Source: Methanoregulaceae archaeon
GTDB lineage: Archaea; Halobacteriota; Methanomicrobia; Methanomicrobiales; Methanospirillaceae
Direction of reading: 5' to 3'
DNA: 5,795 nt
Assembly (NCBI GenBank): GCA_013331215.1
Contig: DUGU01000131.1
Location: 1-5,795 of the forward strand
A program made the position numbers and the translations under genes. The notes below the pieces were generated by a model. It saw nothing but the letters and a program-made list of their open reading frames with translations. It had not been told where the DNA came from and made no database searches. Positions 5,727 through 5,795 of this stretch are shown one piece after another (position 1 is the first letter of the stretch; each line of letters opens with the position of its first letter).

Positions 5727-5795
5727 ATGTGCGGACGAGCCTTTGCGATGCCGATCGGGTGCCATTGGCTTTCTGTAGGATCTCATAATTACTTG
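5727..5795 (+). CDS. Possible start of a divergent gene (partial, weak)
   Basis: An ATG at 5727 opens 23 codons that stay open to the window end. The peptide begins MCGRAFAMPIG. MCGR is the start of SOS-response-associated peptidases (SRAP/HMCES family), where Cys2 becomes the catalytic residue after Met removal, but the following residues do not look typical of that family. AGGA lies twelve bases before the ATG, too far to be a good ribosome-binding site. Divergent placement from the secretion operon is plausible, but 23 codons cannot establish a gene. Confidence 0.2.
   Translation, partial: MCGRAFAMPIGCHWLSVGSHNYL

Noticed and set aside
4596..5786. A 396-codon minus-strand frame overlapping the secretion ATPase
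   Set aside because: It is out of frame with the ATPase and has an Arg/Pro-rich composition. The ATPase frame carries all the conserved motifs.
1..5795. CRISPR array, tRNA or rRNA genes, insertion sequence
   Set aside because: No regularly spaced repeats, no cloverleaf or rRNA-like stretch, no transposase frame and no terminal inverted repeats were seen.

Overview
The window looks like a GC-rich euryarchaeal chromosome segment. The best inference is a methanogen of the Methanomicrobiales type, such as a Methanoculleus-like genome. This rests on an archaeal A-type ATP synthase operon start (subunits H then I), an archaeal-style secretion ATPase paired with a double-domain membrane platform protein, archaeal ribosome-binding sites, and TATA-like elements about 25 bases before likely transcript starts. 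The proteins are not strongly acidic, which argues against a halophile. The genus is an inference from composition and gene content, not a match.

All six supported genes lie on the minus strand, so the window reads from right to left. (1) 5618-5795 is mostly intergenic. It holds a plausible promoter for the secretion genes and, on the plus strand, a weak start of a divergent reading frame that runs off the edge. (2) 5617-3956 encodes a GspE/TadA/FlaI-type secretion ATPase, and 3959-2016 encodes its GspF/TadC/FlaJ-type inner-membrane platform protein. They overlap by four bases (GTGA) and surely form one transcription unit. (3) After a 97-base sequence-to-start gap with a possible promoter and an inverted repeat comes a 50-residue zinc-ribbon protein (1914-1762). 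It is followed nine bases later by an unrecognised 155-residue protein (1752-1285). (4) After an AT-rich 84-base gap with a good TATA candidate and a strong ribosome-binding site, the A-type ATP synthase operon begins with subunit H (1200-871) and subunit I (855 to beyond base 1).

Functionally, the E/F pair should power assembly of a type IV-pilus-like filament or a related secretion device, although no pilin or prepilin peptidase gene is visible here. The zinc-ribbon and unknown proteins form a small tightly spaced pair of unknown role. The ATP synthase genes encode peripheral-stalk and stator parts of the membrane rotary enzyme that makes ATP from an ion gradient.

I see no tRNA or rRNA gene, CRISPR array, insertion sequence or sign of recent transfer. 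I also see no clear undescribed multi-gene system. The least explained part is the zinc-ribbon plus unknown-protein pair between the secretion module and the ATP synthase operon.
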